Shown: in pieces, positions 43,659 through 52,035 of the stretch
How the letters are laid out: each line of letters opens with the position of its first letter
Position numbering within the stretch: the stretch's first letter is position 1
Made by a program: the position numbers and the translations under genes
The notes under the pieces: model-generated
Databases searched by the model: none
What the model was told of the DNA's origin: nothing
What the model saw: only the letters and a program-made list of their open reading frames with translations
Assembly: GCF_000687145.1 (NCBI RefSeq)
Contig: NZ_JMFG01000015.1
Location: 70,836 to 129,099, forward strand
DNA: 58,264 bases
Direction of reading: 5' to 3'
Origin: Thermoanaerobaculum aquaticum
GTDB lineage: Bacteria > Acidobacteriota > Thermoanaerobaculia > Thermoanaerobaculales > Thermoanaerobaculaceae

Positions 43659-43667
43659 AGCACCCCC

Positions 43668-44894
43668 TCAGCGCGAGGATTGTACATCACGCGCCGGAAG
43701 CAGTTGCAGCAACGCCGCGGCCACGCAAAGGCCGGCCCCCAAACCAATGGCCACCGGAACCCCCAGGCGCTCGGCCAAAAAACCGGCCAAAAGTCCGCCC
43801 AGCGGCGCTCCCCCGGAAAAAACCCAAATGTAAAGCGAGATGAGCCGGGCCCGTAAGTGGTCCGGGGAGGTGGTTTGAATGTAGCCATTGGTGGTGGCCA
43901 GTTGCGCGGCCACGGATAGACCCGCCACCACCAGGGCCAGGCACGCCAGGAAAAGCCCCTTGCTCAAAGCCAAAGCCGCCAGGGAAAGCCCTAAAAGCAG
44001 CTGCGAGCGAAACACCGTACCCCGCCTCCGGCCTGTAGCCGCCACCCCCAGGGAACCCACCATGGCCCCCAAACCGGAGGCAGCCAAAAGCAAACCGTAA
44101 CCGCGGGCGTCGGTACCCAGCACCGAGCTGGCCAGGGCGGGAAGCAGGGTACTGTAGGAAAGCCCAAAAACCGCGGTGACCAGCACCGCCATCAGTAGCT
44201 TCCGTACCTTTCGGTGCTGCCACGCAAACTGCAAACCCTCCAGAAGCTGGGGGATCACCTGCAGGCGCTGCGCCGGTACCGACGCCTTTTCCTGCACCGA
44301 AAGGACCGCCAGCAAGAACGGCACAAAGCTCGCCGCGTTCAGGGCAAAGCACCAGCCCTCCCCGGCTTCCGCCACCATCAGCCCGGCCAACGCCGGTCCC
44401 GCCAGCCTCCCCGCGTTAAACACCGTGGAGTTCAAAGAAACCGCGCTTTGCAAATCGGCAACCGGCACCAGCTCCACTTGAAAGCTCTGGCGGGAAGGCA
44501 TGTCCACGGTGTCAATGAGCCCCTGCACCAGGGCCAAAATGAAAACGTGCCAAACCCGCACCTGGCCGGTAAGTGTCAGAAACGCCAAAAGCCCCGCCTG
44601 GAAGATGCCGGCGCTTTGCGTGAAGATCAGAAGCTTGCGGCGGGGGAAGTAGTCGGTAAGCACGCCGGCAAAGGGCAAACCGAAGAGCGAAGGGCCAAAG
44701 CGCAGGGCGGAAAGGATCCCCAAAGCTTGCGCCGAGTTGGTTAAGCGAAACACCAGCCACCCCTGGGCTAAGGTTTGCATCCAGCTCCCCAGCACCGAAA
44801 TGGCCCAACCCACCCAGTAGCGCCGGAAAGGTGGATGGCGCAACGCCCGAAAAGCGGAACGCCAGGACGTCTTCACGCTCCCCAAATTCGCCAA
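43668..44894 (-). CDS. MFS transporter (EntS/MFS_3-like exporter)
   Basis: This 408-residue protein has twelve hydrophobic segments. The N terminus RALRHPPFRRYWVGWAISVLGSWMQTLAQGWLVFRLT and the TDYFPRRKLLI motif between helices 2 and 3 are typical of the MFS_3 group, which includes siderophore and drug exporters. Substrate is unknown. The start is uncertain. A TTG at 44894 is the longest, and a GTG at 44876 is a possible alternative with a poorly spaced GGGGA. It lies 6 bases after rmuC and 9 bases before the selenoprotein gene on the same strand. Confidence 0.85.
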   Translation of the reverse strand: MANLGSVKTSWRSAFRALRHPPFRRYWVGWAISVLGSWMQTLAQGWLVFRLTNSAQALGILSALRFGPSLFGLPFAGVLTDYFPRRKLLIFTQSAGIFQAGLLAFLTLTGQVRVWHVFILALVQGLIDTVDMPSRQSFQVELVPVADLQSAVSLNSTVFNAGRLAGPALAGLMVAEAGEGWCFALNAASFVPFLLAVLSVQEKASVPAQRLQVIPQLLEGLQFAWQHRKVRKLLMAVLVTAVFGLSYSTLLPALASSVLGTDARGYGLLLAASGLGAMVGSLGVAATGRRRGTVFRSQLLLGLSLAALALSKGLFLACLALVVAGLSVAAQLATTNGYIQTTSPDHLRARLISLYIWVFSGGAPLGGLLAGFLAERLGVPVAIGLGAGLCVAAALLQLLPARDVQSSR

Positions 44895-44900
44895 AGGCAG

Positions 44901-46082
44901 CTAGCCCTTCCTTGCCGGCAGAGGGACCTGGTCGGGTTCGGGCAGCTCACCAGCGGCAGTTTGCTGCAGGCGATCGGCAAAGCGGCCCGCCAGCTTATCC
45001 GCCTCCTGGTACTGGTTTACGGCGTTGCCCAAATGGCGACCCAAAAGCCGCAAGGTTTCGGCCAGCTTCTCGAAGTCAACCTGCAGGCGGGAAAGCTCCG
45101 CCAGAATTTGCGCCGCCCGCGCTTCCACCTGCATGCCTTTAAGCCCCAGCACAATGGTCATGAGGTAGGCGTAAAAGGAGTTGGGGGAAACCGGGATGAC
45201 CTTGCGCGCGGTAGCGTACGCCAGCACCGGCTCCTCCCCTTCCCCCTCGCCCCGCAACAGGATCTCGTAGTACACGTTTTCCGAAGGCACGAACATCAAC
45301 GCAAAGTCAAAGGTGCCTTCCGCCGGTCGGATGTATTTGCCGGCAATTTCGTCCACCCTGGCCTTGACCGTGCGCACAAAGTCCCGCCGCGCCTGCCGCC
45401 GGGCCTGGTCATCTTCCGCCCGCAAAAGCCTTTGGAACGCCTCCAGCGGGAACTTGGCATCCACCGGCACCAAGTGGTCGCGCAAGCGGATCACCGCATC
45501 CACCACCTGTCCGTCCCGAAAGCGGTACTGGCTCTGCCAGAACTTTTCCGGCAGAACCTGAGCCAGAAAAGCCTCCAGCTGCATTTCTCCCAACTGCCCC
45601 CGGAGCTTGGGGGCTTTAAGGATGTCCTGCAGCTCCTGGATTTCCTTGCCCAGGTTTTCCATGCGGGTAGCCATTTCCGCCACCTGCCCCAGCTGCCCCC
45701 GCAGCTCACCAAAGATGCGGGTGGCACCCTCAAACCTTTCCCCCAACTGCGCTTGGGCTTGCGTCAGCTGGTTGTTCACCGCGGCAATGAGCTCAGCGAG
45801 CTGCCGGGAAAGCGTCTGCCTGGCCGCCTCCAGCTCCTGTTGCTGGCTGGATTGCACTTTTTGCCCAAAATCCGCCAGAGCTTGGTGGAAGCGCTCCACG
45901 GTTTGTCCCACCTGAGAAAGCGCGGCCGTCAAAGCGTTTTGCTGGGCCAGAGCCACCTCGGTGGTTACCCGGGCGAGCTGCTCCTCCAGCCGGCGCGTGG
46001 ACCGGCTTTGCAGCAACAACAGCACCAGCAAGACAGCAACCACCGCCGCCACCGCCAACAGCAACCACGAAAGCGAGCTCAC
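44901..46082 (-). CDS. rmuC: DNA recombination protein RmuC
   Basis: This 393-residue protein has an N-terminal transmembrane helix (LSWLLLAVAAVVAVLLVLLLL) and a long coiled coil (about 25-160). The RmuC nuclease-like domain follows: KLRGQLGEMQLEAFLAQVLPE, VVDAVIRLRDHLVPVDAKFPLEAFQRLL (a PD-(D/E)xK-like core) and ALMFVPSENVYYEIL. RmuC limits inversions and short-repeat recombination. The GTG start at 46082 shares bases with the plsC stop, so the two are translationally coupled. Confidence 0.93.
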   Translation of the reverse strand: MSSLSWLLLAVAAVVAVLLVLLLLQSRSTRRLEEQLARVTTEVALAQQNALTAALSQVGQTVERFHQALADFGQKVQSSQQQELEAARQTLSRQLAELIAAVNNQLTQAQAQLGERFEGATRIFGELRGQLGQVAEMATRMENLGKEIQELQDILKAPKLRGQLGEMQLEAFLAQVLPEKFWQSQYRFRDGQVVDAVIRLRDHLVPVDAKFPLEAFQRLLRAEDDQARRQARRDFVRTVKARVDEIAGKYIRPAEGTFDFALMFVPSENVYYEILLRGEGEGEEPVLAYATARKVIPVSPNSFYAYLMTIVLGLKGMQVEARAAQILAELSRLQVDFEKLAETLRLLGRHLGNAVNQYQEADKLAGRFADRLQQTAAGELPEPDQVPLPARKG

Positions 46083-46903
46083 AACGCCCCCCTTTCCTGC
46101 GCCGCCTCGCGCCCCACCCGCCGCGGGCGTGTGCCCGGCGGCAAACCCAAAAGCCGGAAAACCTCCCCCTCCGCCCAGGCGGCAAGCTCCCGCCGGTCGG
46201 GATGGGGTGGCCAGCGGGGCTCCCCCAGGCGGATACCCACCTCTACGTGCCGGCGGCTGCCCAGCCGAACCAGATGTTTGAGGAACGCTTCCCCCTGAAA
46301 CCAGCCCACCAGGCTCCGGGTTCCTTCGTTTAAAGGCTTACCGTCCAGCTCCAGGTAACGGATGGCGGCCGGCACCACCGGCGCCTGGGCATCCACGGCA
46401 GCTTGAAAAACCCCGGTTCGGAACGGCAAAAGCCCGCTGCCATCGGTGGAGGTCCCTTCGGGAAAGGCAATCACCGTGGCCCCCACCTTGAGCGCCTCCC
46501 GAACCTGCGCCACCCCCCGCACGCCCGCGCGCTTGTTGTCTCGGTTAAAAAAAATCGTGGCGCCGGAAGCGGCCAGCTGGCCAAAGAGCGGCCATCGGCG
46601 CATGTCGTGGCGAGCCACAAAAATGCAGGGGAAAAGCGAACCCAGGGAAACGATGTCCACGTAGCCCTGGTGGTTGGCCACCACCAGGGACCCGGGAGGC
46701 GGCAGCTGGCCTTCCACCCTTACCCTCACCCCCAAACAACGGGCCCCCAGCCGCGCCCATCGGCAAATGTAAGGGGCGGTTTTTTGCCACCGGCGGGGAA
46801 AGGGGGTGAGCACCGCATGCAAGCCGGAACCCACCACCAGCCACGAACCCACCGCAAACGTTTGCAAACGCCAAAAAGCCCGAAGCCGATTTTCCTCACT
46901 CAC
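46079..46903 (-). CDS. 1-acyl-sn-glycerol-3-phosphate acyltransferase (PlsC-like)
   Basis: This 274-residue membrane-associated acyltransferase transfers an acyl group to lysophosphatidate or a related lipid. The catalytic NHQGYVD (residues 77-83, the HX4D motif) and FPEGTSTDG (substrate phosphate binding) are both present, and the N-terminal third is hydrophobic. The GTG at 46903 is chosen because TACAAC lies exactly 6 bases upstream. The frame to 47203 is a shadow of rtcB. It overlaps rmuC by 4 bases. Confidence 0.88.
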   Translation of the reverse strand: MSEENRLRAFWRLQTFAVGSWLVVGSGLHAVLTPFPRRWQKTAPYICRWARLGARCLGVRVRVEGQLPPPGSLVVANHQGYVDIVSLGSLFPCIFVARHDMRRWPLFGQLAASGATIFFNRDNKRAGVRGVAQVREALKVGATVIAFPEGTSTDGSGLLPFRTGVFQAAVDAQAPVVPAAIRYLELDGKPLNEGTRSLVGWFQGEAFLKHLVRLGSRRHVEVGIRLGEPRWPPHPDRRELAAWAEGEVFRLLGLPPGTRPRRVGREAAQERGAL

Positions 46904-46909
46904 GGTGAG

Positions 46910-46915
46910 GTTGTA
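46910..46915 (-). promoter_or_regulatory. -10 box of the leaderless plsC-rmuC transcript
   Basis: TACAAC is followed by CTCACC and the GTG at 46903. Positions +1 to +11 around the start are identical to those at nadK (CTCACCGTGAG). Confidence 0.5.
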
Positions 46916-46947
46916 CCACAAACGAAAGCTTGTGGACGCCCGGCCTG

Positions 46948-48387
46948 CTACCCCTTCACCACGCCAATGGGCCGCAACTTGGCCACAGCTTTGGCAATGC
47001 CGGCTTCCTCCACCGCTTCCACCACCAGGCTCACGTCCTTGTACGCCTCGGGCATCTCTTCGGCCAGCGTTTTGGGCGAGCGGGCCGCCACGATGACCCC
47101 CTGCTCTCCCATTTCCTTCACCAGGTTGCGGTGCCCGGCAGTTCGACGGGCGGCGGTGCGGGACAGCATGCGGCCGGCACCGTGAGCGGAAGAGCCCCAG
47201 CATTCGCTCATGGCCTTCTCCGTGCCCACCAGCACGTAGGAGGCCCTCCCCATATCGCCGGGGATCAGCACCGGCTGGCCAATTTCTTTGTAAGGAGCGG
47301 GCGTTTCCGGGTGATGGGCGGGGAAAGCCCGGGTGGCCCCTTTGCGGTGGACGATGACCTTCTTTTTCTTGCCGTCCACCACGTGCTCCTCCACCTTGGC
47401 GATGTTGTGGGCCACGTCGTAAACCAGCCGGAAACCCAGGGACCTGCGATCCCCACCCAGAACCCGCACCAGGGCCCTTTCCACCAACGCCATGATCACC
47501 TGCCGGTTGGCCCAGGCGAAGTTGGCCGCGGCGCGCATGGCCCCCAGGTACCGCTCCCCTTCCGGAGAGCTCACGGGAACCGAAACCAGCTGCGGATCGG
47601 GCAAATCAATCCCGTACTTCTTGGCCGCCAGGCGCATGAGGTCCAAAAAGTCATCGCACACCTGGTATCCCAGGCCCCGGGAGCCGCAGTGGATCATGAA
47701 GGTCACAAGCCCCGGAGCCAAGCCAAAGGCTTTGGCCGCTTTTTCGTCGTAAACCTCCTCCACCACCTGGATTTCGCAAAAGTGGTTGCCGGAGCCCAGA
47801 GTCCCCACTTGCGGGGCCCCCCGCTCCCGGGCCCGGGCCGAAACGTACTGGGGCTTGGCTTCGGGCAGGGCGCCACCGGCTTCGGTGAAGGCCAGGTCTT
47901 CCTCCTGCCCAAAACCCCGCTCCACCGCCCAGCGGGCGCCCTTCACCATGACCTCGTCCAGGTCGCGATCGGAAAGCGTGAAGATGGCACCTTCACTGCC
48001 CACACCGGCGGGCACATCCCGCTGGAGCTGATGCACCAGCTGCTTGAGCTTGGGGTCCAGCTCCTCCCGGCTGAGATCGGTGCGGATCAAGCGCACCCCG
48101 CAGTTGATGTCGTACCCCACCCCGCCGGGAGAAATGACCCCGTCCTTGAGGTCAAAGGCCGCCACGCCGCCAATGGGAAAGCCGTAGCCCTCGTGCACGT
48201 CGGGCATCACCAGGGAAGCCCGCACGATGCCAGGCAGGTGCGCCACGTTGCAGGCCTGCTGCACCGATTGATCCTTCTTGATGGCCTCCACCAGCTTCTC
48301 GGTGGCAAAGATGCGGGCCGGCACCCGCATGCCGCCCACAGGGGCCACCTCCCAAACTCCCGGCCTCACCCGCTTCAGCTCGCTCAT
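46948..48387 (-). CDS. rtcB: RNA-splicing ligase RtcB
   Basis: This GTP- and Mn-dependent ligase joins RNA 2',3'-cyclic phosphate (or 3'-phosphate) ends to 5'-OH ends. It has 479 residues. MPDVHEGYGFPIGGVAAF, GGVGYDINCGVR, GSGNHFCEIQ, HCGSRGLG, HRKGATRAF and GSSAHGAGRMLSR are the family's metal- and GTP-binding blocks, all intact. The ATG at 48387 is preceded by TATATT with a 6-base spacer. No rtcA, archease or RtcR gene is adjacent, so it appears to be a stand-alone transcription unit. Confidence 0.96.
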   Translation of the reverse strand: MSELKRVRPGVWEVAPVGGMRVPARIFATEKLVEAIKKDQSVQQACNVAHLPGIVRASLVMPDVHEGYGFPIGGVAAFDLKDGVISPGGVGYDINCGVRLIRTDLSREELDPKLKQLVHQLQRDVPAGVGSEGAIFTLSDRDLDEVMVKGARWAVERGFGQEEDLAFTEAGGALPEAKPQYVSARARERGAPQVGTLGSGNHFCEIQVVEEVYDEKAAKAFGLAPGLVTFMIHCGSRGLGYQVCDDFLDLMRLAAKKYGIDLPDPQLVSVPVSSPEGERYLGAMRAAANFAWANRQVIMALVERALVRVLGGDRRSLGFRLVYDVAHNIAKVEEHVVDGKKKKVIVHRKGATRAFPAHHPETPAPYKEIGQPVLIPGDMGRASYVLVGTEKAMSECWGSSAHGAGRMLSRTAARRTAGHRNLVKEMGEQGVIVAARSPKTLAEEMPEAYKDVSLVVEAVEEAGIAKAVAKLRPIGVVKG

Positions 48388-48393
48388 GCTTCC

Positions 48394-48399
48394 AATATA
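48394..48399 (-). promoter_or_regulatory. -10 box of the leaderless rtcB transcript
   Basis: TATATT is followed by GGAAGC and then the ATG at 48387. CCGTTG-AG-CAACGG (48414-48427) is a perfect inverted repeat about 15 bases upstream, where the -35 region would be. Confidence 0.5.
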
Positions 48400-48469
48400 A
48401 GGCCTGGGCCACGCCGTTGAGCAACGGGGCCTTTGCAGACCCCGCCCGGGCCGCTCCGCCTTGGGGGGA

Positions 48470-51400
48470 TCAGGGCTTTCCGGCGGTTTCCTCCAGGAAA
48501 AGCTCCTTTTCCCGGAAAACCACCTTTTGCCCGGACCACAGAAACCACAGCTCAAAGCGGGGGGGATGCTCCAGCTCCAGCGCCTGGGCCACGGCTCGGG
48601 CATAAAGGGCGCCCTGGGACCGGTAAGCCCGGGCGCGAGCCATAAGCTCTTCGCCCTCCACCGCATCGGTCTTGAAATCCGCCACCACCACCTGCCCGTT
48701 GTCGCGGTACACAAGGTCAATGGCGCCGGTGTAAAAGCCTGCAACCTTCGTGCTGTCCCCGGCAAGCAGCACCGGCACCTCCCGTCCCAGAACCCGATCG
48801 CCCAGGGCGCAAAACTCCAAAAAGAGGGGAGACGCACGGAACCGCGTAAGCAAGGCTCTGGCCCGCTCCACGCCGGCGGTAACCTCTTGGGGATCGGCAT
48901 CTACGGGGGCGTAGGTGGCAAGAAGCTGCAGTTGCCTTTCCAGCTCCTGGTCTTGGTCGCGGCTGAAGTCCCACGCCTGCAGGACCCGGTGCACCACGGT
49001 TCCCGCCACCGTGGCCGCATTGTGCCCGGCCAAGGGCTTTTCTTCTCCGGCGGCCAAAAGCTCCCGTAGCTCTTCGTGAGCTTCCGCGGAAACCGCCTGG
49101 CCCAACGGCAGCTGCTGCCGCCGCTGCGCTTGCTGTTGCTCTTGTTCCAGCCGCATGACGTGTTGCTTGAGTTCTTCCACCGGCAAAGCAGCGGCTTGCT
49201 TTTTTTGCGCCTTCACTTCGGGAAGCCGCACTGCCCCGGGGAAAACCCAAAGCGCTCCCCCGGCCTCCACCCGGTCGCTGCCGTCCAGCTTGGCCGCCAG
49301 GCTTTCCAAATCGGGGAGGTTTTCCCGGCGGCTCAAAAGGCCCACCAGTGCCTGGCTTGCCGGTTGCTCCGGCCAATGCCCGGATACCACCAGGCGCTCC
49401 TTCGCACGGGTGAGGGCCACGTACAACAAACGCACGGCTTCCGCCTCGGCCACCTGCTCCTGCCACGCCCAAAGGTGAAAGATGTTGGGGGTGGCCAGCT
49501 TTCCCACCTTGAGCACCAGGTCGGCGCTGCTCTCGCCGCTTCCCAGCCACCAGGCACCGGCCACCGGTCCGCGGTTGCCGCGGCTCCCCCGGGCCACATC
49601 GGCCAAAAACACAAAAGGAAAATCCAGGCCCTTGGCTTGATGGATGGTGGTGACCAGCACCGCTTCGTCCGCTTCCGGAGGCCGGCTTCCCCCTTCCCTT
49701 TGCGCTTCCTCCACTGCCCGGCGCAAGGCCTGCACCAGCTCCTTCGGGGTTGGGAAGGAAGGCAGCCCGCTCAGGACGAAGCGGAAGAAGCGCTCGAGGT
49801 TGGCAACCCGCACCCGCCCGGGAAAACGAGCGGCTTCCGTAGCCTCCGGCAAAAGCCAGGACTGCACCCGGGCCACAAAGACATCGGCCGGGTCCTGATG
49901 GAAGCTCTGGCGCAACACCCCAAGGCAAAGCAGAGCCCAAAGCGCCGCTTGCTCCCAACCGCGGATGCGGTCCTTTCCCGGCATGAGCGCCGAAAGCCCC
50001 TGCGCCACTTCCGCAAGCATGCGCTGAAGCTGGGAAAGCCTTTCCCCATCCACCCCGTAAAGCTCCCGCACCAGCGGGAAAAACCCCCGTTTTTTCAGCT
50101 CCCACCACGCCGCGTCGGGAATCCCCGCCCAAGCTGAGCGCAAAAACCCCACCAGGGCCAGCTCGTCTTCGGGATCGGCCACCGCCTGCAGCAGGCAAAA
50201 GGCGTCCAGAACCTCCCGGCGCTGGAAGTACGTGGGATCGTGGGTGGTGGCGTAGGGGATGCCGTGCTGGCGCATGGCCTCCAGGTAAACGTCGGCGTCG
50301 GAAAAGGCCCGCAGCAGCACCGCCATGTGGCTGTAGGAAACACCGTAAAGCTCGTGGAGCTCAAAGATATGGTGCGCCAGGGCGTTGGCCTCCAGCTCCC
50401 GAGAGTCCGCCATGCGCGTTTTCCGGTTGGCAACCCCGCCGTCAAACTCCCAGCAAACCCAGTACTCCACCGGGCGGTGCTTTCCCTCCATAAACCCCGT
50501 GTCTTCGGGCCGCGAGCGGAAGGGCGCCAGCTCCTGAAAGGCCGGCTGCATGCCCGGCTCTTCCTGCATCACCGGCCTCACCGCCCGCTCCACCTCGTCG
50601 AGGATCACCGGCACCGAGCGGAAGTTCACCACCAATGGGCAAACCTCGCCGCCAGCTTTTTTCACCTTTTCCTTGAATCCGTCGTACACCGCCAGATCAG
50701 CAGAACGCCACCCGTAGATGGACTGCTTGGGATCCCCCACCAGAAACAGCCCCGGCCTGGGGTCCTCGTCGGCCAGCGCCAAAAGGCTCACAAGCCTGCC
50801 CTGCCAGCGGTCGGTGTCCTGAAACTCGTCCACCAACAGCTGCTTGATCCTGGTCCTTTCCCTTCTGGCAATGTGGGGGTGCTCGGAAAGCAACCGCACC
50901 GAGCCGGTGAGCAGGTCCTGATAGGTTACGAGGCCAGCCTCCCGCAGGCGCCTGTAAATTTCCGCCAGGAAAGATTCGCCCAGCAAAAGAAAGGCCCGCA
51001 GGGTTTGCGGCTCGCTCAAACGGGCGGCCTTCCACAGACCCACCAGCCACAGCGAAAGCATCTGCACGGCTAGAGCGTTTTCAGCCAGCACGCTCACTTC
51101 CGTTTGGGCAAACTTCCCCCGCCCCCAGTCGTTGAGCTTGGGAAGCACGCCCTTGGCTTCCAGCTCGGCCACCACCTGCTGCAAGAACTCCTCCGTGGCG
51201 CCGGTGTGGCTGGCCCAAGTGCTTGCTAGCTCCCAAAGCTCCCCGGCTTTTTTGAGGCGCTTTTCCTGCGCTAAGGGTGCGATGGTTTGCGCCAGCTGGC
51301 CGAGCTTTTCCTTAAGCTCCCGGGCCAACCATTCCAGCTGCTCCTCCAGCGGAAACTTCGCCACCGCCTCGGGGCTCACCCCCTGTTGCACCGCAGCCAC

Positions 51401-52033
51401 TAGCGCTTCGGTGAGCTCCTCGGGACCAATTTGCCGCAGGCCCAAAACCTGCCAGGGCGCCATCAGGGAAGAGTCGGGGTTGGCCAGGAAATCGGCAACC
51501 ACGTCCTCCACCACCCGGGAAACCCCGAAGCCCTCGGCATCCACCTGAAAACCCGGGGCCAGCCCCGCTTCCAGCGGGTAGCGGGCCAAAAGGCGCAGGC
51601 CAAAGGCGTGGATGGTGCAGAGCACGTAGCGGTCCAAAACCGACAGAAGCGCCCGGCTGCGCTCCCGGCAAACCTCCGGTTCCGGCAGCTGGGCCAGCTC
51701 CAAACCGTGGGGGAGCTTGCCGGCCAAAACCGTGGCCAGGCCTTCCGCCAGGCGCGTGCCCATTTCCGCTGCGGCTTTCTCGGTGAAGGTAATAGCCACC
51801 ACCCCCGAGGCCACCCGTCCCGCTATGTCCTGTGCTGATCCCCCGGCTTCAGCTTCCGCCTGCTCCCAGCCCGGACCTAAACTCCACGCCAGAATCCTGG
51901 CCACCAAGAGCGCCGTCTTTCCTGTGCCGGCGCCCGCTTCCACCAAAAGCGGGCGGGAAAACTCGGTCACCGCCAGGGTACGGGTTTTGGTGTCCTGTTC
52001 CCGGAGAGCCCGAAAGCGTTCCGTTTGCCCCAC
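48470..52033 (-). CDS. AddA-like UvrD-family helicase/nuclease
   Basis: This 1187-residue double-strand-break repair protein has Walker A EAGAGTGKT at residues 32-40. ITFTEKAAAEM, LLVDEFQDTD, LVGDPKQSIYGWR, NFRSVPVIL, TTIHQAKGLDFPFVFL and LLYVALTRAKERL are the ordered superfamily 1A helicase motifs. The C terminus has a RecB/AddA-type PD-(D/E)xK nuclease (GAIDLVYRDNGQVVVADFKTD). The GTG at 52033 has AAGGAG with an 8-base spacer; the longer frame to 52057 overlaps the upstream gene. It is co-transcribed with the AddB-like gene. Confidence 0.9.
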   Translation of the reverse strand: MGQTERFRALREQDTKTRTLAVTEFSRPLLVEAGAGTGKTALLVARILAWSLGPGWEQAEAEAGGSAQDIAGRVASGVVAITFTEKAAAEMGTRLAEGLATVLAGKLPHGLELAQLPEPEVCRERSRALLSVLDRYVLCTIHAFGLRLLARYPLEAGLAPGFQVDAEGFGVSRVVEDVVADFLANPDSSLMAPWQVLGLRQIGPEELTEALVAAVQQGVSPEAVAKFPLEEQLEWLARELKEKLGQLAQTIAPLAQEKRLKKAGELWELASTWASHTGATEEFLQQVVAELEAKGVLPKLNDWGRGKFAQTEVSVLAENALAVQMLSLWLVGLWKAARLSEPQTLRAFLLLGESFLAEIYRRLREAGLVTYQDLLTGSVRLLSEHPHIARRERTRIKQLLVDEFQDTDRWQGRLVSLLALADEDPRPGLFLVGDPKQSIYGWRSADLAVYDGFKEKVKKAGGEVCPLVVNFRSVPVILDEVERAVRPVMQEEPGMQPAFQELAPFRSRPEDTGFMEGKHRPVEYWVCWEFDGGVANRKTRMADSRELEANALAHHIFELHELYGVSYSHMAVLLRAFSDADVYLEAMRQHGIPYATTHDPTYFQRREVLDAFCLLQAVADPEDELALVGFLRSAWAGIPDAAWWELKKRGFFPLVRELYGVDGERLSQLQRMLAEVAQGLSALMPGKDRIRGWEQAALWALLCLGVLRQSFHQDPADVFVARVQSWLLPEATEAARFPGRVRVANLERFFRFVLSGLPSFPTPKELVQALRRAVEEAQREGGSRPPEADEAVLVTTIHQAKGLDFPFVFLADVARGSRGNRGPVAGAWWLGSGESSADLVLKVGKLATPNIFHLWAWQEQVAEAEAVRLLYVALTRAKERLVVSGHWPEQPASQALVGLLSRRENLPDLESLAAKLDGSDRVEAGGALWVFPGAVRLPEVKAQKKQAAALPVEELKQHVMRLEQEQQQAQRRQQLPLGQAVSAEAHEELRELLAAGEEKPLAGHNAATVAGTVVHRVLQAWDFSRDQDQELERQLQLLATYAPVDADPQEVTAGVERARALLTRFRASPLFLEFCALGDRVLGREVPVLLAGDSTKVAGFYTGAIDLVYRDNGQVVVADFKTDAVEGEELMARARAYRSQGALYARAVAQALELEHPPRFELWFLWSGQKVVFREKELFLEETAGKP

Positions 52034-52035
52034 AG

